DNA of 64,000 nucleotides from Rhodopseudomonas palustris (GTDB lineage: Bacteria; Pseudomonadota; Alphaproteobacteria; Rhizobiales; Xanthobacteraceae). The notes under the pieces were generated by a model that did no database searches, had not been told where the DNA came from, and worked only from the letters and a program-made list of their open reading frames with translations. Positions 52,638 to 61,431 of this stretch are shown here, piece after piece. Within the stretch, counting starts at the first letter, position 1. The number at the start of each line of letters is the position of its first letter. Position numbers and translations under genes: made by a program. The stretch is from assembly GCF_013415845.1 (NCBI RefSeq), contig NZ_CP058907.1, forward strand, positions 1,240,001 through 1,304,000, in the 5' to 3' direction.

Positions 52638-53312
52638 ATGGGCACGCTGATCACTTTCAAACGTCCGGACGGCAAGGAAGCGAGCGGCTATCTCGCCAAC
52701 GCCGCCAGCGGCAGGGCGCCGGGCGTGGTGGTGATCCAGGAATGGTGGGGGCTGTCCGAGCAGATCAAGGGATTGACCGACCGCCTCGCGCTGGCCGGCT
52801 TCGATGCGCTGGCGCCCGATCTCTACAACGGCACGGTGGTGCCGTATCACGACACGGATGCCGCCAATAAAGAGATGAGCTCGCTCGACTTCATGGACGC
52901 CACCACCCAGACGGTGCGCGGCGCAGTGAACTATCTGTCGCGCAACGGCGCCAAGGTTGGTCTGACCGGCTTCTGCCTCGGCGGGGCGGTGACGGTGATC
53001 GGCGCGTGCAAGATTCCGGAACTGAGCGCTGCGGTGGTGTTCTATGGCATTCCGCCGGAGCAGGCCGCCAAGCCGTCCGAGGTGCAGGTACCGATGCAGG
53101 GCCACTTCGCCAATCGCGACGATTGGTGCACCCCGCAGGTGGTGGATGCGTTCGAGGCCGGATTGAAGGCCGCCGGCAAGCAGGCCGAGTTCTTCCGCTA
53201 TGAGGCCGACCACGCCTTCGTCAACGAGCAGCGTGCGGCGGTGCATGACCGCGAGGCGGCGGAACTCGCGTGGAGTCGATCGATGCAGTTCTTTGGAAAG
53301 CATCTCTCCTGA
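52638..53312 (+). CDS. Dienelactone hydrolase family protein
   Basis: This 224-residue alpha/beta hydrolase has the dienelactone hydrolase triad: the nucleophile Cys in TGFCLGGAV, Asp in ANRDDWCTP, His in EADHAFVNE. The modulating Glu lies in QEWWGLSEQ. Classical members open chlorocatechol-derived dienelactone; chromosomal copies such as this one have broader unknown esterase roles. GAGGAGG precedes ATG 52638 closely. No chlorocatechol genes are nearby, so the substrate is open. Confidence 0.9.
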   Translation: MGTLITFKRPDGKEASGYLANAASGRAPGVVVIQEWWGLSEQIKGLTDRLALAGFDALAPDLYNGTVVPYHDTDAANKEMSSLDFMDATTQTVRGAVNYLSRNGAKVGLTGFCLGGAVTVIGACKIPELSAAVVFYGIPPEQAAKPSEVQVPMQGHFANRDDWCTPQVVDAFEAGLKAAGKQAEFFRYEADHAFVNEQRAAVHDREAAELAWSRSMQFFGKHLS

Positions 53313-53402
53313 CGGCCGCCGCCCGGTAAAATTTGAGCATTCGGCTGAAGACTTGGCAGATCAGTTTGCTGCGATAACGTCGGCCTACGCCACGAGGACA
53401 GC

Positions 53403-53621
53403 ATGCTTGAAAAAGTCTTAAACCCGGATCTCCGAAACGTCGTCGACCTCGCCAGCTACCGTGCCAAGCCGCTCGGTATCCGGGGAGACGAGGGACGCCG
53501 GTGCAGACACTGCGGAGCGGCTCTGCTCGATGACGAGTCGGAGGATGATTGTTCGAGTGCCGGCATCGCCCTCCAGTCGCCGGTTCGCCGGCGACCGACG
53601 CGTGTGTTCCGCGCAGACTGA
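53403..53621 (+). CDS. Small CxxC protein of unknown function
   Basis: This 72-residue protein starts at ATG 53403, with GAGGA a few bases upstream. It contains CRHCGAALLDDE, a CxxC knuckle with only one further Cys (DDCSSAG), so zinc binding would need another ligand or a dimer. A basic end (SPVRRRPTRVFRAD) closes the protein. The very strong terminator at 53691-53736 supports it as a real transcribed gene. I do not recognise the family beyond a resemblance to short Rhizobiales hypothetical proteins. Confidence 0.6.
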   Translation: MLEKVLNPDLRNVVDLASYRAKPLGIRGDEGRRCRHCGAALLDDESEDDCSSAGIALQSPVRRRPTRVFRAD

Positions 53622-53690
53622 TTTGATGACGACCGGCGTAGCCGCCTCGAGCCGCCACGCCGCACGCAACAAGACCGATGCGATCGTCTG

Positions 53691-53736
53691 CAACGCCCCG
53701 TTTCCGATGCGATCGGAAATGGGGCGTTGGTCTTTT
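53691..53736. terminator. Strong convergent terminator hairpin
   Basis: The arms 53691-53708 and 53712-53729 pair over 18 bases with a single G-T wobble (CAACGCCCCGTTTCCGAT against its complement) and a three-base loop. GTCTTTT follows on the plus strand. It separates the small CxxC gene from the convergent SDR gene. Confidence 0.9.
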
Positions 53737-53793
53737 CGGGGCACTTCAGGTTGGTAGCTGCTGCAGGCCCGGCTTGGGGCGCCGGGCGCAGAA

Positions 53794-54570
53794 TCAAACG
53801 TGCTGGCCGCCGTTGATGTGGATTTCGGCGCCGTTCACATAAGACGACGTCTCGGTGCACAGCACGTAGATGATCTTGGCAACCTCGTCCGGGGTGCCGA
53901 GGCGGCGCATCGGGATCTGCTCCTCGACGATCTTTTCGGTGCCCGGCGACAGGATCGACGTATCGATCTCGCCCGGCGCGATCGAGTTGACCCGGACGCC
54001 GACATGGCCGAAATCCGCCGCCATCTCCCGGGTCAGCGCCGCGAGCGCTGCCTTCGAGGTGGCGTAGGCGGCGCCGGCGAACGGGTGCACCCGCGAACCG
54101 GCGATCGAGGTGACGTTCACCACCGACCCCTTGACCGCCTTCAGTTCCTCGATCAGCCCGCGCGCCATCAGGATCGGCGCGAAGAAATTCACCCGGAACA
54201 CGTGCTCCCAGGTGTCGATTTCGGTGTCGATGGTGCCGAGACGGGCGCCGCCCGCCGCTTTCGGCGAGATCGCGGCGTTATTGACCAGTGCATGCAGCAC
54301 ACCGCCGTCGAGCCGCTCGCGGATCTCATCGATCGCCCGCAACGTGTCGGCACGGTCGCCGAGGTCGACCTGAATATGGTCTTCCGGCCCGGCACCCCAG
54401 GGGCACTGCTCCGGAAACGGATGGCGCGAGCAAGTGATCACTCGCCAGCCGGCGCTAGAGAAGCGGATCACCGTGGCGTGGCCGATGCCGCGGCTGGCGC
54501 CGGTCAGGATCATGGTCCGGCGCGGCGCGTTGCTCTCGGGCGGGCGCGGCTTTTGGGAGTCGGGGCTCAT
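53794..54570 (-). CDS. Short-chain dehydrogenase/reductase
   Basis: This 258-residue classical SDR has the cofactor motif [10 protein letters not shown], the structural NNA, and the catalytic Tyr-x3-Lys (YATSKAAL) with an upstream Ser (VTSIAGS). PGEID and a C-terminal [16 protein letters not shown] complete the fold. ATG 54570 overlaps the pdxH stop by four bases. A substrate linked to vitamin B6 is conceivable from context but not demonstrated. The first 22 residues are Pro/Ser-rich and may not belong to the fold. Confidence 0.88.
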   Translation of the reverse strand: MSPDSQKPRPPESNAPRRTMILTGASRGIGHATVIRFSSAGWRVITCSRHPFPEQCPWGAGPEDHIQVDLGDRADTLRAIDEIRERLDGGVLHALVNNAAISPKAAGGARLGTIDTEIDTWEHVFRVNFFAPILMARGLIEELKAVKGSVVNVTSIAGSRVHPFAGAAYATSKAALAALTREMAADFGHVGVRVNSIAPGEIDTSILSPGTEKIVEEQIPMRRLGTPDEVAKIIYVLCTETSSYVNGAEIHINGGQHV

Positions 54571-55205
54571 GGATACAGCCTTGTCTTGGTCCAGGGGTGA
54601 TCCGGGGTGTCCCGGCGAAATTCGATGCGGTCGTGCAGGCGGAACGGACGGTCGTGCCAAAACTCGATCCGGCTCGGCGTGATCCGCCAGCCGCTCCAGC
54701 CAGGCGGCCGCGGGACGTCGCCGATCAGATGGCGCGCCGTCACCTTGGCGATCGCCTGCTCGAACGCGAACCGGCTTTCCAGCGGCTGCGACTGCTTGCT
54801 CGCCCAGGCGCCGATCTGCGCCTGCTTCGGCCGGGTCGCGAAATAGGCGTCGGCCTCGGTGTCGGTCACCGGGGTCACGGTGCCGCGAATCCGAATCTGC
54901 CGGCGCAGCGATTTCCAGTGAAACAGCAGCGCGGCCTTCGGATTGGCGGCCAGCTCGCGGCCCTTCTGACTAGCAATGTGGCTGTAGAACACGAAACCGT
55001 GCTCGTCATAGCCCTTCATTAGAACCATGCGCACGTCGGGCAGGCCGTCCGGATCGACCGTTGCCAGCGCCATCGCGTTCGGATCGTTGGGTTCGGACTT
55101 GTTGGCTTCCGCAAGCCATTCAGCGAACAGCGCAAACGGATTCTCTGCCGCAGTGAAATCACCGGGCGTTAACTCACTCTGTGGTCTGATCGTAGGGTCG
55201 CTCAT
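54567..55205 (-). CDS. pdxH: Pyridoxamine 5'-phosphate oxidase
   Basis: PdxH oxidises pyridoxine or pyridoxamine 5'-phosphate to pyridoxal phosphate with FMN. The 212 residues show [54 protein letters not shown], and the C-terminal family signature [25 protein letters not shown] 55205 begins [12 protein letters not shown]. It is coupled by a 4-base overlap to the SDR gene and shares a divergent region with a lipoprotein gene that contains a striking double palindrome. Confidence 0.96.
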   Translation of the reverse strand: MSDPTIRPQSELTPGDFTAAENPFALFAEWLAEANKSEPNDPNAMALATVDPDGLPDVRMVLMKGYDEHGFVFYSHIASQKGRELAANPKAALLFHWKSLRRQIRIRGTVTPVTDTEADAYFATRPKQAQIGAWASKQSQPLESRFAFEQAIAKVTARHLIGDVPRPPGWSGWRITPSRIEFWHDRPFRLHDRIEFRRDTPDHPWTKTRLYP

Positions 55206-55253
55206 GCGAGGGAATCCGACTTGTGCTTCACCGCGGTCCGGAACGCGCTGCGG

Positions 55254-55282
55254 GTCCTATATAGGCTCGACCTATATAGGAC
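55254..55282. promoter_or_regulatory. Duplicated CCTATATAGG palindrome, operator-like
   Basis: Two copies of the perfect ten-base palindrome CCTATATAGG (55256-55265 and 55271-55280) are 15 bases apart, centre to centre. Including the flanking GT and AC, they form a perfect 12-base inverted repeat with a five-base spacer. The site is about 50 bases upstream of pdxH and about 47 upstream of the likely lipoprotein start at 55329. It looks like a dimeric repressor site overlapping one or both promoters. The binding protein is unknown. Confidence 0.6.
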
Positions 55283-55328
55283 ACGGCAACGCATTGGCCT
55301 ATCGGCCATCTCGCACGGCTCGCCGGCG

Positions 55329-55739
55329 ATGATAGCGATTCTAATCGGTGCCTCGCTCGGCGGCTGCGGCATGAACGGACGCGACGGGGCCTTTGCCCAG
55401 ATGGACAGCAGCGACTTCACCGGCTCGATCGGCGCCGTGCTGCCGGCCCGCGAGGATGGCCCGACCGACGCCGATATGGCGCTGGCGCGGATCGCCGCCT
55501 CCGACGTGCTGACCAAAGGCGACAAGGATTCCAGCCAGCCGTGGGAGAATCCGACCACCGGAGCGCGGGGCTCGGTGACGCCTCTGGCGGCCGCCTACAG
55601 CAACGAAGGCCGCACCTGCCGCGACTTTCTCGCCTCCTATGTGAAGGAGCGGACCGAGAGCTGGATGCAGGGCGCGGCGTGCCGGACCACGCAGGGACAT
55701 TGGGAAATCCGCTCGCTGCGGCCGTGGCGTAAGAGCTGA
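55329..55739 (+). CDS. Probable lipoprotein, RT0821/Lpp0805 surface-antigen-like
   Basis: This 136-residue protein begins MIAILIGASLGGCGMNG, a short hydrophobic segment ending in a lipobox (LGGC). The rest includes GSIGAVLPAREDGPTDADMALARIAAS, WENPTTGARGSVTPLAAAY and CRDFLASYV...GAACRTTQGHWEI. The latter pattern (GxxCRxxxGxW) fits the RT0821/Lpp0805 surface-protein group. The frame is open upstream to an ATG at 55221, but that would place the double palindrome inside the coding region and weaken the signal peptide; 55329 is preferred, though the n-region is unusually short and uncharged. Function unknown. Confidence 0.65.
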   Translation: MIAILIGASLGGCGMNGRDGAFAQMDSSDFTGSIGAVLPAREDGPTDADMALARIAASDVLTKGDKDSSQPWENPTTGARGSVTPLAAAYSNEGRTCRDFLASYVKERTESWMQGAACRTTQGHWEIRSLRPWRKS

Positions 55740-55858
55740 TTCCTGCCGAATTGCGTCCGCTGGCGGGCCGATTCCGGTTGCAAAAAAGACATGAAACCCC
55801 CAGATGACTGGCGACGGGCGTTCGCCCACAGTTGGAATTCCTGAAGGAGACGAGACGG

Positions 55859-56827
55859 ATGCGCGACCCCTATGAGGTCCTGGGGGTGCAGCGGGACGCC
55901 AGCGCTGCGGCGATCAAAAGCGCCTATCGCAAGCTGGCGAAGAAGCATCACCCCGACAGCAACAAGAACGATCCTAAAGCCGCCGCGCGCTTCTCTGAGA
56001 TCAACTCCGCCAACGAAATCCTCGGCGACGAGACCAAGCGCAAGCAATACGACCGCGGCGAGATCGATGCCGAAGGCAAGCCGCGCTTCCAGGGTTTCCC
56101 TGGTGGTGGCGGCCGCGCGGGCGGCGCCGGTGGGTTCGAGCAATATTCCTTCCGCAGCGGCGGCGGTGCCCCCGGTGGCGGATTCGGCGGCGCGGCTGGT
56201 TTCGAGGACATCCTGAATTCGATGTTCGGCGGCGCAGCCGGCGCGCGCGGCGCCGGTGCGCGTGGTCGCACCCAGGGCTTCGACTTCGATACCGGCTTCG
56301 CGCCCGACCTCGATCAATCGGTGTCGATGACGGTGACGCTCGAAGAAGCGACACGCGGCACCGAAAAGCGGGTGCGGCTGCCGACCGGCAAGGAGCTCAA
56401 CGTCAAGATTCCGGCCGGCGTCAGCGCGGGCCAGCAGATCCGGCTGAAAGGGCAGGGCGAGAGCGCGCCCGGTCACCGCGCCGGCGACCTGCTGATCACC
56501 GTCAACATCGCCCCGCATCCCTACTTCAAGATCGACGGCAATGATCTGAAGCTCGAGCTGCCGCTGACATTGTACGAGGCGGTGCTCGGCGCCAAGGTCC
56601 GGGTCCCGACGCTGACCGGCGCGATCGAATTGTCGATCCCGAAGAACACCTCCAGCGGCCGGATCTTCCGGCTCAAGGGCAAGGGGCTGCCGAAAGGCAG
56701 CGCGGTCGGCGATCTGTTCGTCACCACCCGCATCATTCTCCCGGACGGCCACGACGCCGCGCTGGAGAAGCTGATGCAGAAGTGGCGGGACGACCATCCC
56801 TACAATCCGCGGACCGAGCTCGGCTAA
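55859..56827 (+). CDS. DnaJ-class co-chaperone, CbpA-like, without zinc fingers
   Basis: This 322-residue type II J protein stimulates DnaK. The J domain (1-65) carries HPD in [12 protein letters not shown] long Gly/Phe-rich region (about 85-150, [19 protein letters not shown]) follows. Two C-terminal beta domains hold [33 protein letters not shown] and [23 protein letters not shown]. No Cys-rich zinc domain is present. ATG 55859 ([10 protein letters not shown]) has AAGGAG nine bases upstream. A large inverted repeat follows the stop. Confidence 0.92.
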   Translation: MRDPYEVLGVQRDASAAAIKSAYRKLAKKHHPDSNKNDPKAAARFSEINSANEILGDETKRKQYDRGEIDAEGKPRFQGFPGGGGRAGGAGGFEQYSFRSGGGAPGGGFGGAAGFEDILNSMFGGAAGARGAGARGRTQGFDFDTGFAPDLDQSVSMTVTLEEATRGTEKRVRLPTGKELNVKIPAGVSAGQQIRLKGQGESAPGHRAGDLLITVNIAPHPYFKIDGNDLKLELPLTLYEAVLGAKVRVPTLTGAIELSIPKNTSSGRIFRLKGKGLPKGSAVGDLFVTTRIILPDGHDAALEKLMQKWRDDHPYNPRTELG

Positions 56828-57225
56828 GCCCACGGGCAGCGGAATTTGACGCAAGTAGCGGCCTCGGTGCGGGGGATCAGCGCGCAACCCCGCCCGAGGC
56901 CGCTTGCGTCGATCGGCGGATCGGACGCGACTCACAAGATGCTGAGCGGCCGGTGCGATTCTGCGGCGCGTCGGTGTTCCGATTGGCGATAATCGATGTC
57001 GAAAATGGGATCGGTCGCATAGCACGCATTGAAAACGCTGCGCGATTTCGAATAGCGCACGGTTTTCCAACTAATTGACGAAGACAGTTTTCGTCCGGCG
57101 CGATCGATGCTGGGTAGGCCGCCCAGCCTTGCCCAAATGGTTGAATTTGCACGGGGACATGGGGCTGTACCCGGCCGGGCCGCTGGTGTAGGTCGAAGGC
57201 CGATTGCAAGACGATAGGATAGTCC
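56828..57225. other. Intergenic region before fabI
   Basis: About 400 bases lack a gene. The first 85 contain a strong inverted repeat (56848-56910). Bases 56960-57080 are AT-richer (CGATAATCGATG, CAACTAATTGACGAAGACAG) and probably hold the fabI promoter. No convincing -10/-35 pair or RNA gene could be fixed. Confidence 0.5.
56848..56910. repeat. Inverted repeat, 23 paired bases with two bulges
   Basis: GACGCAAG, CGGCCTCGG and GCGGGG on the left pair with their complements on the right (ending GCTTGCGTC), interrupted by a three-base and a one-base bulge, around a loop of about 13 bases. It follows the dnaJ-like stop by about 20 bases. No T run follows, so a rho-independent terminator is less certain than an RNA-stabilising hairpin. 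Confidence 0.65.
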
Positions 57226-58047
57226 ATGTCGACAGCTTCCGGCCTGATGCAAGGCAAACGCGGTGTCATTCTTGGCGTCGCCAACAACCGTTCGATTGCT
57301 TGGGGCATCGCGAAAGCCTGCCGCGCCCAGGGCGCCGAGATCGCGCTGACCTATCAGGGTGACGCGCTGAAGAAGCGGGTCGAGCCGCTCGCCGCCGAAC
57401 TCGGCGGCCTGGTGCTCGGGCACTGCGACGTCACCGACGGCGCCACGATCGACGCGGTGTTCGACGCGGTGAAGGAGAAGTGGGGCAAGATCGACTTCGT
57501 GGTTCACGCCATCGCGTTCGCCGACAAGGACGAGCTCGACGGCCGTTATGTCGACACCTCGCCGGAGAATTTCTCCAAGTCGATGCTGATCTCGTGCTAC
57601 TCGCTGACCGCGATCGCGCAGCGCGCCGAGAAGCTGATGACCGACGGCGGCTCGATCATCACGTTGACCTATTACGGCGCCGAGAAGTGGATGCCGCATT
57701 ACAACGTGATGGGCGTCGCCAAGGCCGCGCTGGAGGCCAGCGTGCGCTACCTCGCCGCCGACCTCGGCGAGAAGAACATCCGGGTCAACGCCATCTCGGC
57801 CGGCCCGATCAAGACGCTGGCCGCGTCCGGCATCGGCGACTTCCGCTACATCCTGAAGTGGAACGAATACAACGCGCCGCTGCGCCGCACCGTGACGATC
57901 GAGGAAGTCGGCGATAGTGCGCTGTACTTCTTGTCTGACCTGTCCCGCGGCGTTACCGGCGAAGTCCACCATGTCGATTCCGGCTACCACGTCGTCGGCA
58001 TGAAGAACCCCGACGCGCCGGACATCTCACTCGGCGGCAAGGACTGA
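57226..58047 (+). CDS. fabI: Enoyl-[acyl-carrier-protein] reductase (NADH)
   Basis: FabI reduces enoyl-ACP in the last step of each fatty acid elongation round. The 273 residues carry the FabI-type SDR features: GVANNRSIAWGIAKA at the cofactor site, HAIAFADKDELDG, and the catalytic Tyr-x6-Lys pair (YNVMGVAK). SAGPIKTLAASGIGDF and HHVDSGYHVVGM follow. AGGATAG lies before ATG 57226. A second fabI paralogue elsewhere in the genome is common in this family, so this may be fabI1 or fabI2. It is followed by a family A repeat. Confidence 0.95.
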   Translation: MSTASGLMQGKRGVILGVANNRSIAWGIAKACRAQGAEIALTYQGDALKKRVEPLAAELGGLVLGHCDVTDGATIDAVFDAVKEKWGKIDFVVHAIAFADKDELDGRYVDTSPENFSKSMLISCYSLTAIAQRAEKLMTDGGSIITLTYYGAEKWMPHYNVMGVAKAALEASVRYLAADLGEKNIRVNAISAGPIKTLAASGIGDFRYILKWNEYNAPLRRTVTIEEVGDSALYFLSDLSRGVTGEVHHVDSGYHVVGMKNPDAPDISLGGKD

Positions 58048-58062
58048 GGACACGCTCAGGAT

Positions 58063-58144
58063 CGTCATGCGCGGGCTAGACCCGCGCATCCATCCTCTAA
58101 ATCACCATCCTTGATGGATTGCCGGGTCGAGCCCGGCAATGACG
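58063..58144. repeat. Intergenic palindromic repeat, family A (copy 2)
   Basis: Arms CGTCATGCGCGGGCTAGACCC...ATCCATC and the inverse GATGGATTGCCGGGTCGAGCCCGGCAATGACG enclose a short A/T-rich centre. It lies between fabI and the histidine phosphatase gene and ends 12 bases before its ATG, covering the expected promoter or leader position. Confidence 0.8.
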
Positions 58145-58155
58145 TAAGTAAGGCC

Positions 58156-58749
58156 ATGCCCACCATCTACTTCATCCGCCACGGCGAGACGGACTGGAAC
58201 GCGACCGGGCGATATCAGGGCACGCGGGACATTCCGCTGAACGACAAGGGGCGGGGCCAGGCGGTCTCGGCCGGCGGCGTGCTCGGCGGGCTGCTCGCAC
58301 GGAGCGGTGAGCCGCCGGCGGAGCTGGACTATAGCGCCAGCCCGCTCGGCCGCGCCCGCGTGACGATGGAGCTGGTGCGCGGCGCGCTCGGTCTGCCGCC
58401 CCAGGGCTACGCGGTCGACGAGCGGCTGCGCGAGATCACCTATGGGGCGTGGGAAGGCTTCACCCTCAAGGACATGGAACAGTCCGACCCGGAACTCTAT
58501 GCTGCGCGCCATGCCGACCGCTGGAGCGTCGCGCCGCTGCGCGGCGAGAGCTACGCCCAGCGGCTGCCGTTCGTCACCGACTGGGTCGCCGCGCTGAAGC
58601 GCGACACCGTCGCGGTCGGACATGTCGGCACCGGACGCACCCTGTTCGTCGCGCTCGGCCTGAAAACCCCGCGCGAAGCGTTGGAAGGCCCGATCCAGCA
58701 GGGCGCCGTCTACGTCTTCCGCGACGGCGGCTTCGACATCGTGAGCTGA
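58156..58749 (+). CDS. Histidine phosphatase (phosphoglycerate mutase-like) family protein
   Basis: This 197-residue protein has the phosphohistidine motif FIRHGETDWNATGRYQG and a second histidine in AVGHVGTGR. LREITYGAWEGFTL provides the conserved Glu. These are the features of the broad PhoE/GpmB-like group of small phosphatases; a mutase role is less likely because of its size. ATG 58156 begins MPTIYFIRHGE. It lies between fabI and aroC, directly after a palindromic repeat. Substrate unknown. Confidence 0.88.
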   Translation: MPTIYFIRHGETDWNATGRYQGTRDIPLNDKGRGQAVSAGGVLGGLLARSGEPPAELDYSASPLGRARVTMELVRGALGLPPQGYAVDERLREITYGAWEGFTLKDMEQSDPELYAARHADRWSVAPLRGESYAQRLPFVTDWVAALKRDTVAVGHVGTGRTLFVALGLKTPREALEGPIQQGAVYVFRDGGFDIVS

Positions 58750-58765
58750 GCTTCCGCGGCGTTCT

Positions 58766-58793
58766 TCCCTTCTCCCACAAGGGGAGAGGGGGC
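58766..58793. repeat. Family C repeat, half copy
   Basis: The hairpin CCTTCTCCCACAAGGGGAGAGGG is the left part of the CTCTCCCC-type element seen at 22341 and 40107. It lies 16 bases after the histidine phosphatase stop, between it and aroC. Confidence 0.6.
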
Positions 58794-58864
58794 TGAGGCC
58801 GGTTTGACCGTGTCCGGCCGGCGCGTTACCACACCGGCGCAATCCAAAAGGGTCGGTCCGCGCC

Positions 58865-59953
58865 ATGTCGTTCAATACCTTCGGCCATCTATTTCGCGTC
58901 ACCACCTTTGGCGAAAGCCATGGGGTGGCGATCGGCTGCGTGGTTGACGGCTGCCCGCCGCTGATCCCGCTGACCGAGGCCGATATCCAGGGCGATCTCG
59001 ACCGCCGCCGGCCCGGCCAGTCGCGCTTCACCACCCAGCGCCAGGAAGCCGATCAGGTGAAGATCCTGTCCGGCGTGATGGTGCATCCCGAGACCGGCGT
59101 GCAGGTGACGACCGGCACCCCGATCGCGCTGTTGATCGAGAATACCGACCAGCGCTCCAAGGACTATTCGGACATCCAGAACAAGTATCGCCCCGGCCAT
59201 GCCGACTTCACCTACGAGGCGAAGTACGGCATCCGCGACTATCGCGGCGGTGGCCGCTCGTCGGCGCGCGAGACCGCTACCCGGGTCGCCGCCGGCGCGA
59301 TCGCCCGTAAGGTGATTGCCGGCATGACCGTGCGTGGCGCTCTGGTGCAGATCGGTCCGCACAAGATCGACCGTGACAAATGGGATTGGGACGAGATCGG
59401 CAACAACCCGTTCTTCTGCCCGGACAAGGATAAGGCGGCGTTCTACGCCGACTATCTCGACGGCATCCGCAAATCCGGCTCGTCGATCGGCGCGGTGGTG
59501 GAGATCGTGGCCGAGGGCGTGCCGGCCGGGCTCGGCGCGCCGATCTATGCCAAGCTCGATGGCGACCTCGCCGCGGCGCTGATGAGCATCAATGCGGTCA
59601 AGGGCGTCGAGATCGGCGATGGCTTCGCCAGTGCCGAACTGACCGGCGAACAGAACGCCGACGAAATGCGGACCGGCAATCATGGTCCGGCTTTCCTGTC
59701 CAACCATGCCGGCGGCATCCTGGGCGGCATTTCCACCGGCCAGCCGGTGGTGGCGCGGTTCGCCGTCAAGCCGACCTCGTCGATCCTGACCCCGCGTAAG
59801 ACCGTCGATCGCACCGGCCACGACACCGAGATTCTCACCAAGGGCCGCCACGACCCCTGCGTCGGCATCCGCGCCGTGCCGGTCGGCGAGGCGATGGTCG
59901 CTTGCGTGCTGGCCGACCACCTGCTGCGGCACCGGGGACAGGTCGGCGGCTGA
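58865..59953 (+). CDS. aroC: Chorismate synthase
   Basis: AroC converts EPSP to chorismate, with reduced FMN as cofactor, in the last common step of aromatic amino acid synthesis. The 362 residues include the family signatures [17 protein letters not shown], the conserved [27 protein letters not shown], and the C-terminal [29 protein letters not shown]. The length is normal. It appears monocistronic, with its own 115-base leader containing a half repeat. Confidence 0.97.
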   Translation: MSFNTFGHLFRVTTFGESHGVAIGCVVDGCPPLIPLTEADIQGDLDRRRPGQSRFTTQRQEADQVKILSGVMVHPETGVQVTTGTPIALLIENTDQRSKDYSDIQNKYRPGHADFTYEAKYGIRDYRGGGRSSARETATRVAAGAIARKVIAGMTVRGALVQIGPHKIDRDKWDWDEIGNNPFFCPDKDKAAFYADYLDGIRKSGSSIGAVVEIVAEGVPAGLGAPIYAKLDGDLAAALMSINAVKGVEIGDGFASAELTGEQNADEMRTGNHGPAFLSNHAGGILGGISTGQPVVARFAVKPTSSILTPRKTVDRTGHDTEILTKGRHDPCVGIRAVPVGEAMVACVLADHLLRHRGQVGG

Positions 59954-60056
59954 TCCGAGCCGCCGTCTCGCTCCAGCATCCGCGCAGGACCGCTGGATGA
60001 CTGCCATGAGTCCGCTCCTGCTACAAATCGCCCCGCGACGCAGCTAAGATGCTGCC

Positions 60057-61256
60057 ATGCATTCCGAGCAGATCCGCGGCATTCTCGACTGGCTGAGCGA
60101 TGGCGCACGGTCCGAGCCAGACCCGGCCATGAAGATGAAGCTGACCTGCGAGCAGCTCGTCGCGGCCGGGATACCGCTGCACCGGGTCGGCGTCTTCGTC
60201 GAGACCCTGCACCCCGACATCTATGGCCATCGTTTCATCTGGCGCGCTGACGGCGAGGTCGAGGTTGGCTCGACCACCCAGGACGTCGAGATGTCCGAGG
60301 AATATAAGCGCAGCCCGCTGAAGATCCTGTACGATTACGGCGTCGAGGTCCGTTTTCGGCTCGACGACCCGGAGAGCAAGAACTTCCCGTTCCTGGACGA
60401 TCTGCGCGCCGAGGCCGTCACCGATTACACCGCGCTGCCGCTGCGATTTCTCGACGGCACCTATCACGCCGCGAGCTTCGCCACCAAGCAGCCGGGCGGC
60501 TTCACCGACTCCCAGCTCAGCGCGCTACGGGCGATGATGCCGCCGCTGTCGCGGCTGGTCGAGGTGATCAGCCTGCGCGACATCGCCACCAATCTGCTCG
60601 ACACCTATGTGGGCAACCGCGCCGGCGCCCGGATTCTCGCCGGACAGATCCGTCGCGGCCACGCCGATCATCTGCGTGCCGCGATATGGCTGTCCGATCT
60701 TCGCGGCTTCTCGGCGCTGTCCGACGGCCTGCCGCCGGAGATCATGGTCAAAGTGCTGAACGCGTATTTCGACTGCCAGGTCGCGGCGATTGCCAGCCAC
60801 GGCGGCGAAGTGCTGAAGTTCATGGGCGACGGGCTGCTCGCCGTGTTTCCGATCGCCGACGACGGCGCTGACGCCGCCGAGGTTTGCGGCCGGATGCTGG
60901 CCGCCGCCAACGAATGCCGCGCCAGCATCGCGGCGCTGAGTTTCGTCGAAGGCAGCTACGCCATCGAGAGCTTCCGCTTCGGCGTTGCGCTGCATGTCGG
61001 GCAGGTGCTGTACGGCAATATCGGCGGCGGCAACCGGCTCGACTTCACCTGCATCGGCCCGGCGGTGAATCTCGCCGCGCGGCTGGAGCGGCTCGCCGCC
61101 CGTCTCGGCCGCACCGTGGTCGCCTCCAGCGATTTCGTCGGGCTGTGCTCGGAAGGCTGGAGCGACCTCGGCGAATTCCCGATGGCCGGCTTCTCGCACG
61201 CCGAACGGGTGCATGGCCTCACCGACGAGATGCCGCTGGCTGTTGAAGGGCTGTGA
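60057..61256 (+). CDS. Class III adenylate cyclase
   Basis: This 399-residue protein makes cAMP. The N-terminal 200 residues form a sensory-type domain of GAF-like size (DIYGHRFIWRADGEVEVGST, FPFLDDLRAEAVTDYTALPLRFL). The cyclase domain (about 215-390) keeps both metal-binding Asp residues (LSDLRGFS and FMGDGLLAVF), the adenine-selecting Lys and Asp (EVLKFMGD, RLDFTCIG) and the transition-state Asn and Arg (AVNLAARLE). It should therefore be an active homodimeric adenylate cyclase. No membrane helix is present. The signal sensed is unknown. Confidence 0.9.
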   Translation: MHSEQIRGILDWLSDGARSEPDPAMKMKLTCEQLVAAGIPLHRVGVFVETLHPDIYGHRFIWRADGEVEVGSTTQDVEMSEEYKRSPLKILYDYGVEVRFRLDDPESKNFPFLDDLRAEAVTDYTALPLRFLDGTYHAASFATKQPGGFTDSQLSALRAMMPPLSRLVEVISLRDIATNLLDTYVGNRAGARILAGQIRRGHADHLRAAIWLSDLRGFSALSDGLPPEIMVKVLNAYFDCQVAAIASHGGEVLKFMGDGLLAVFPIADDGADAAEVCGRMLAAANECRASIAALSFVEGSYAIESFRFGVALHVGQVLYGNIGGGNRLDFTCIGPAVNLAARLERLAARLGRTVVASSDFVGLCSEGWSDLGEFPMAGFSHAERVHGLTDEMPLAVEGL

Positions 61257-61281
61257 GACACTGAACCATCAAATTGCCGAA

Positions 61282-61385
61282 CGTCATCCGCGGGCTTGAC
61301 CCGCGGATCCATCGCGCGCGCCAGCGCGCGTATCAAAGAGTTGTCCTGCAGAAGATGGATCGCCGGGTCGAGCCCGGCGATGACG
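61282..61385. repeat. Intergenic palindromic repeat, family A (copy 3)
   Basis: Arms CGTCATCCGCGGGCTTGACCC...GATCCAT and the inverse ATGGATCGCCGGGTCGAGCCCGGCGATGACG enclose a centre containing the palindrome GCGCGCGCCAGCGCGCG. It lies between the convergent cyclase and clpS genes. Confidence 0.8.
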
Positions 61386-61431
61386 CTTTTCGGATAGCAA
61401 GCGCAACGGTTTTGATACTACACCGTCCGCG

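Noticed and set aside
50316..53303. 995-codon open frame on the minus strand across fbcH and the dienelactone hydrolase gene
   Set aside because: His/Arg/Gln-rich with no recognisable domain, opposite two certain genes; a codon-bias shadow.
55221..55328. Upstream in-frame start for the lipoprotein gene
   Set aside because: It would place the CCTATATAGG double palindrome within codons and bury the hydrophobic lipobox segment behind 36 basic and polar residues. 55329 gives a compact lipoprotein start, although this remains unproven.
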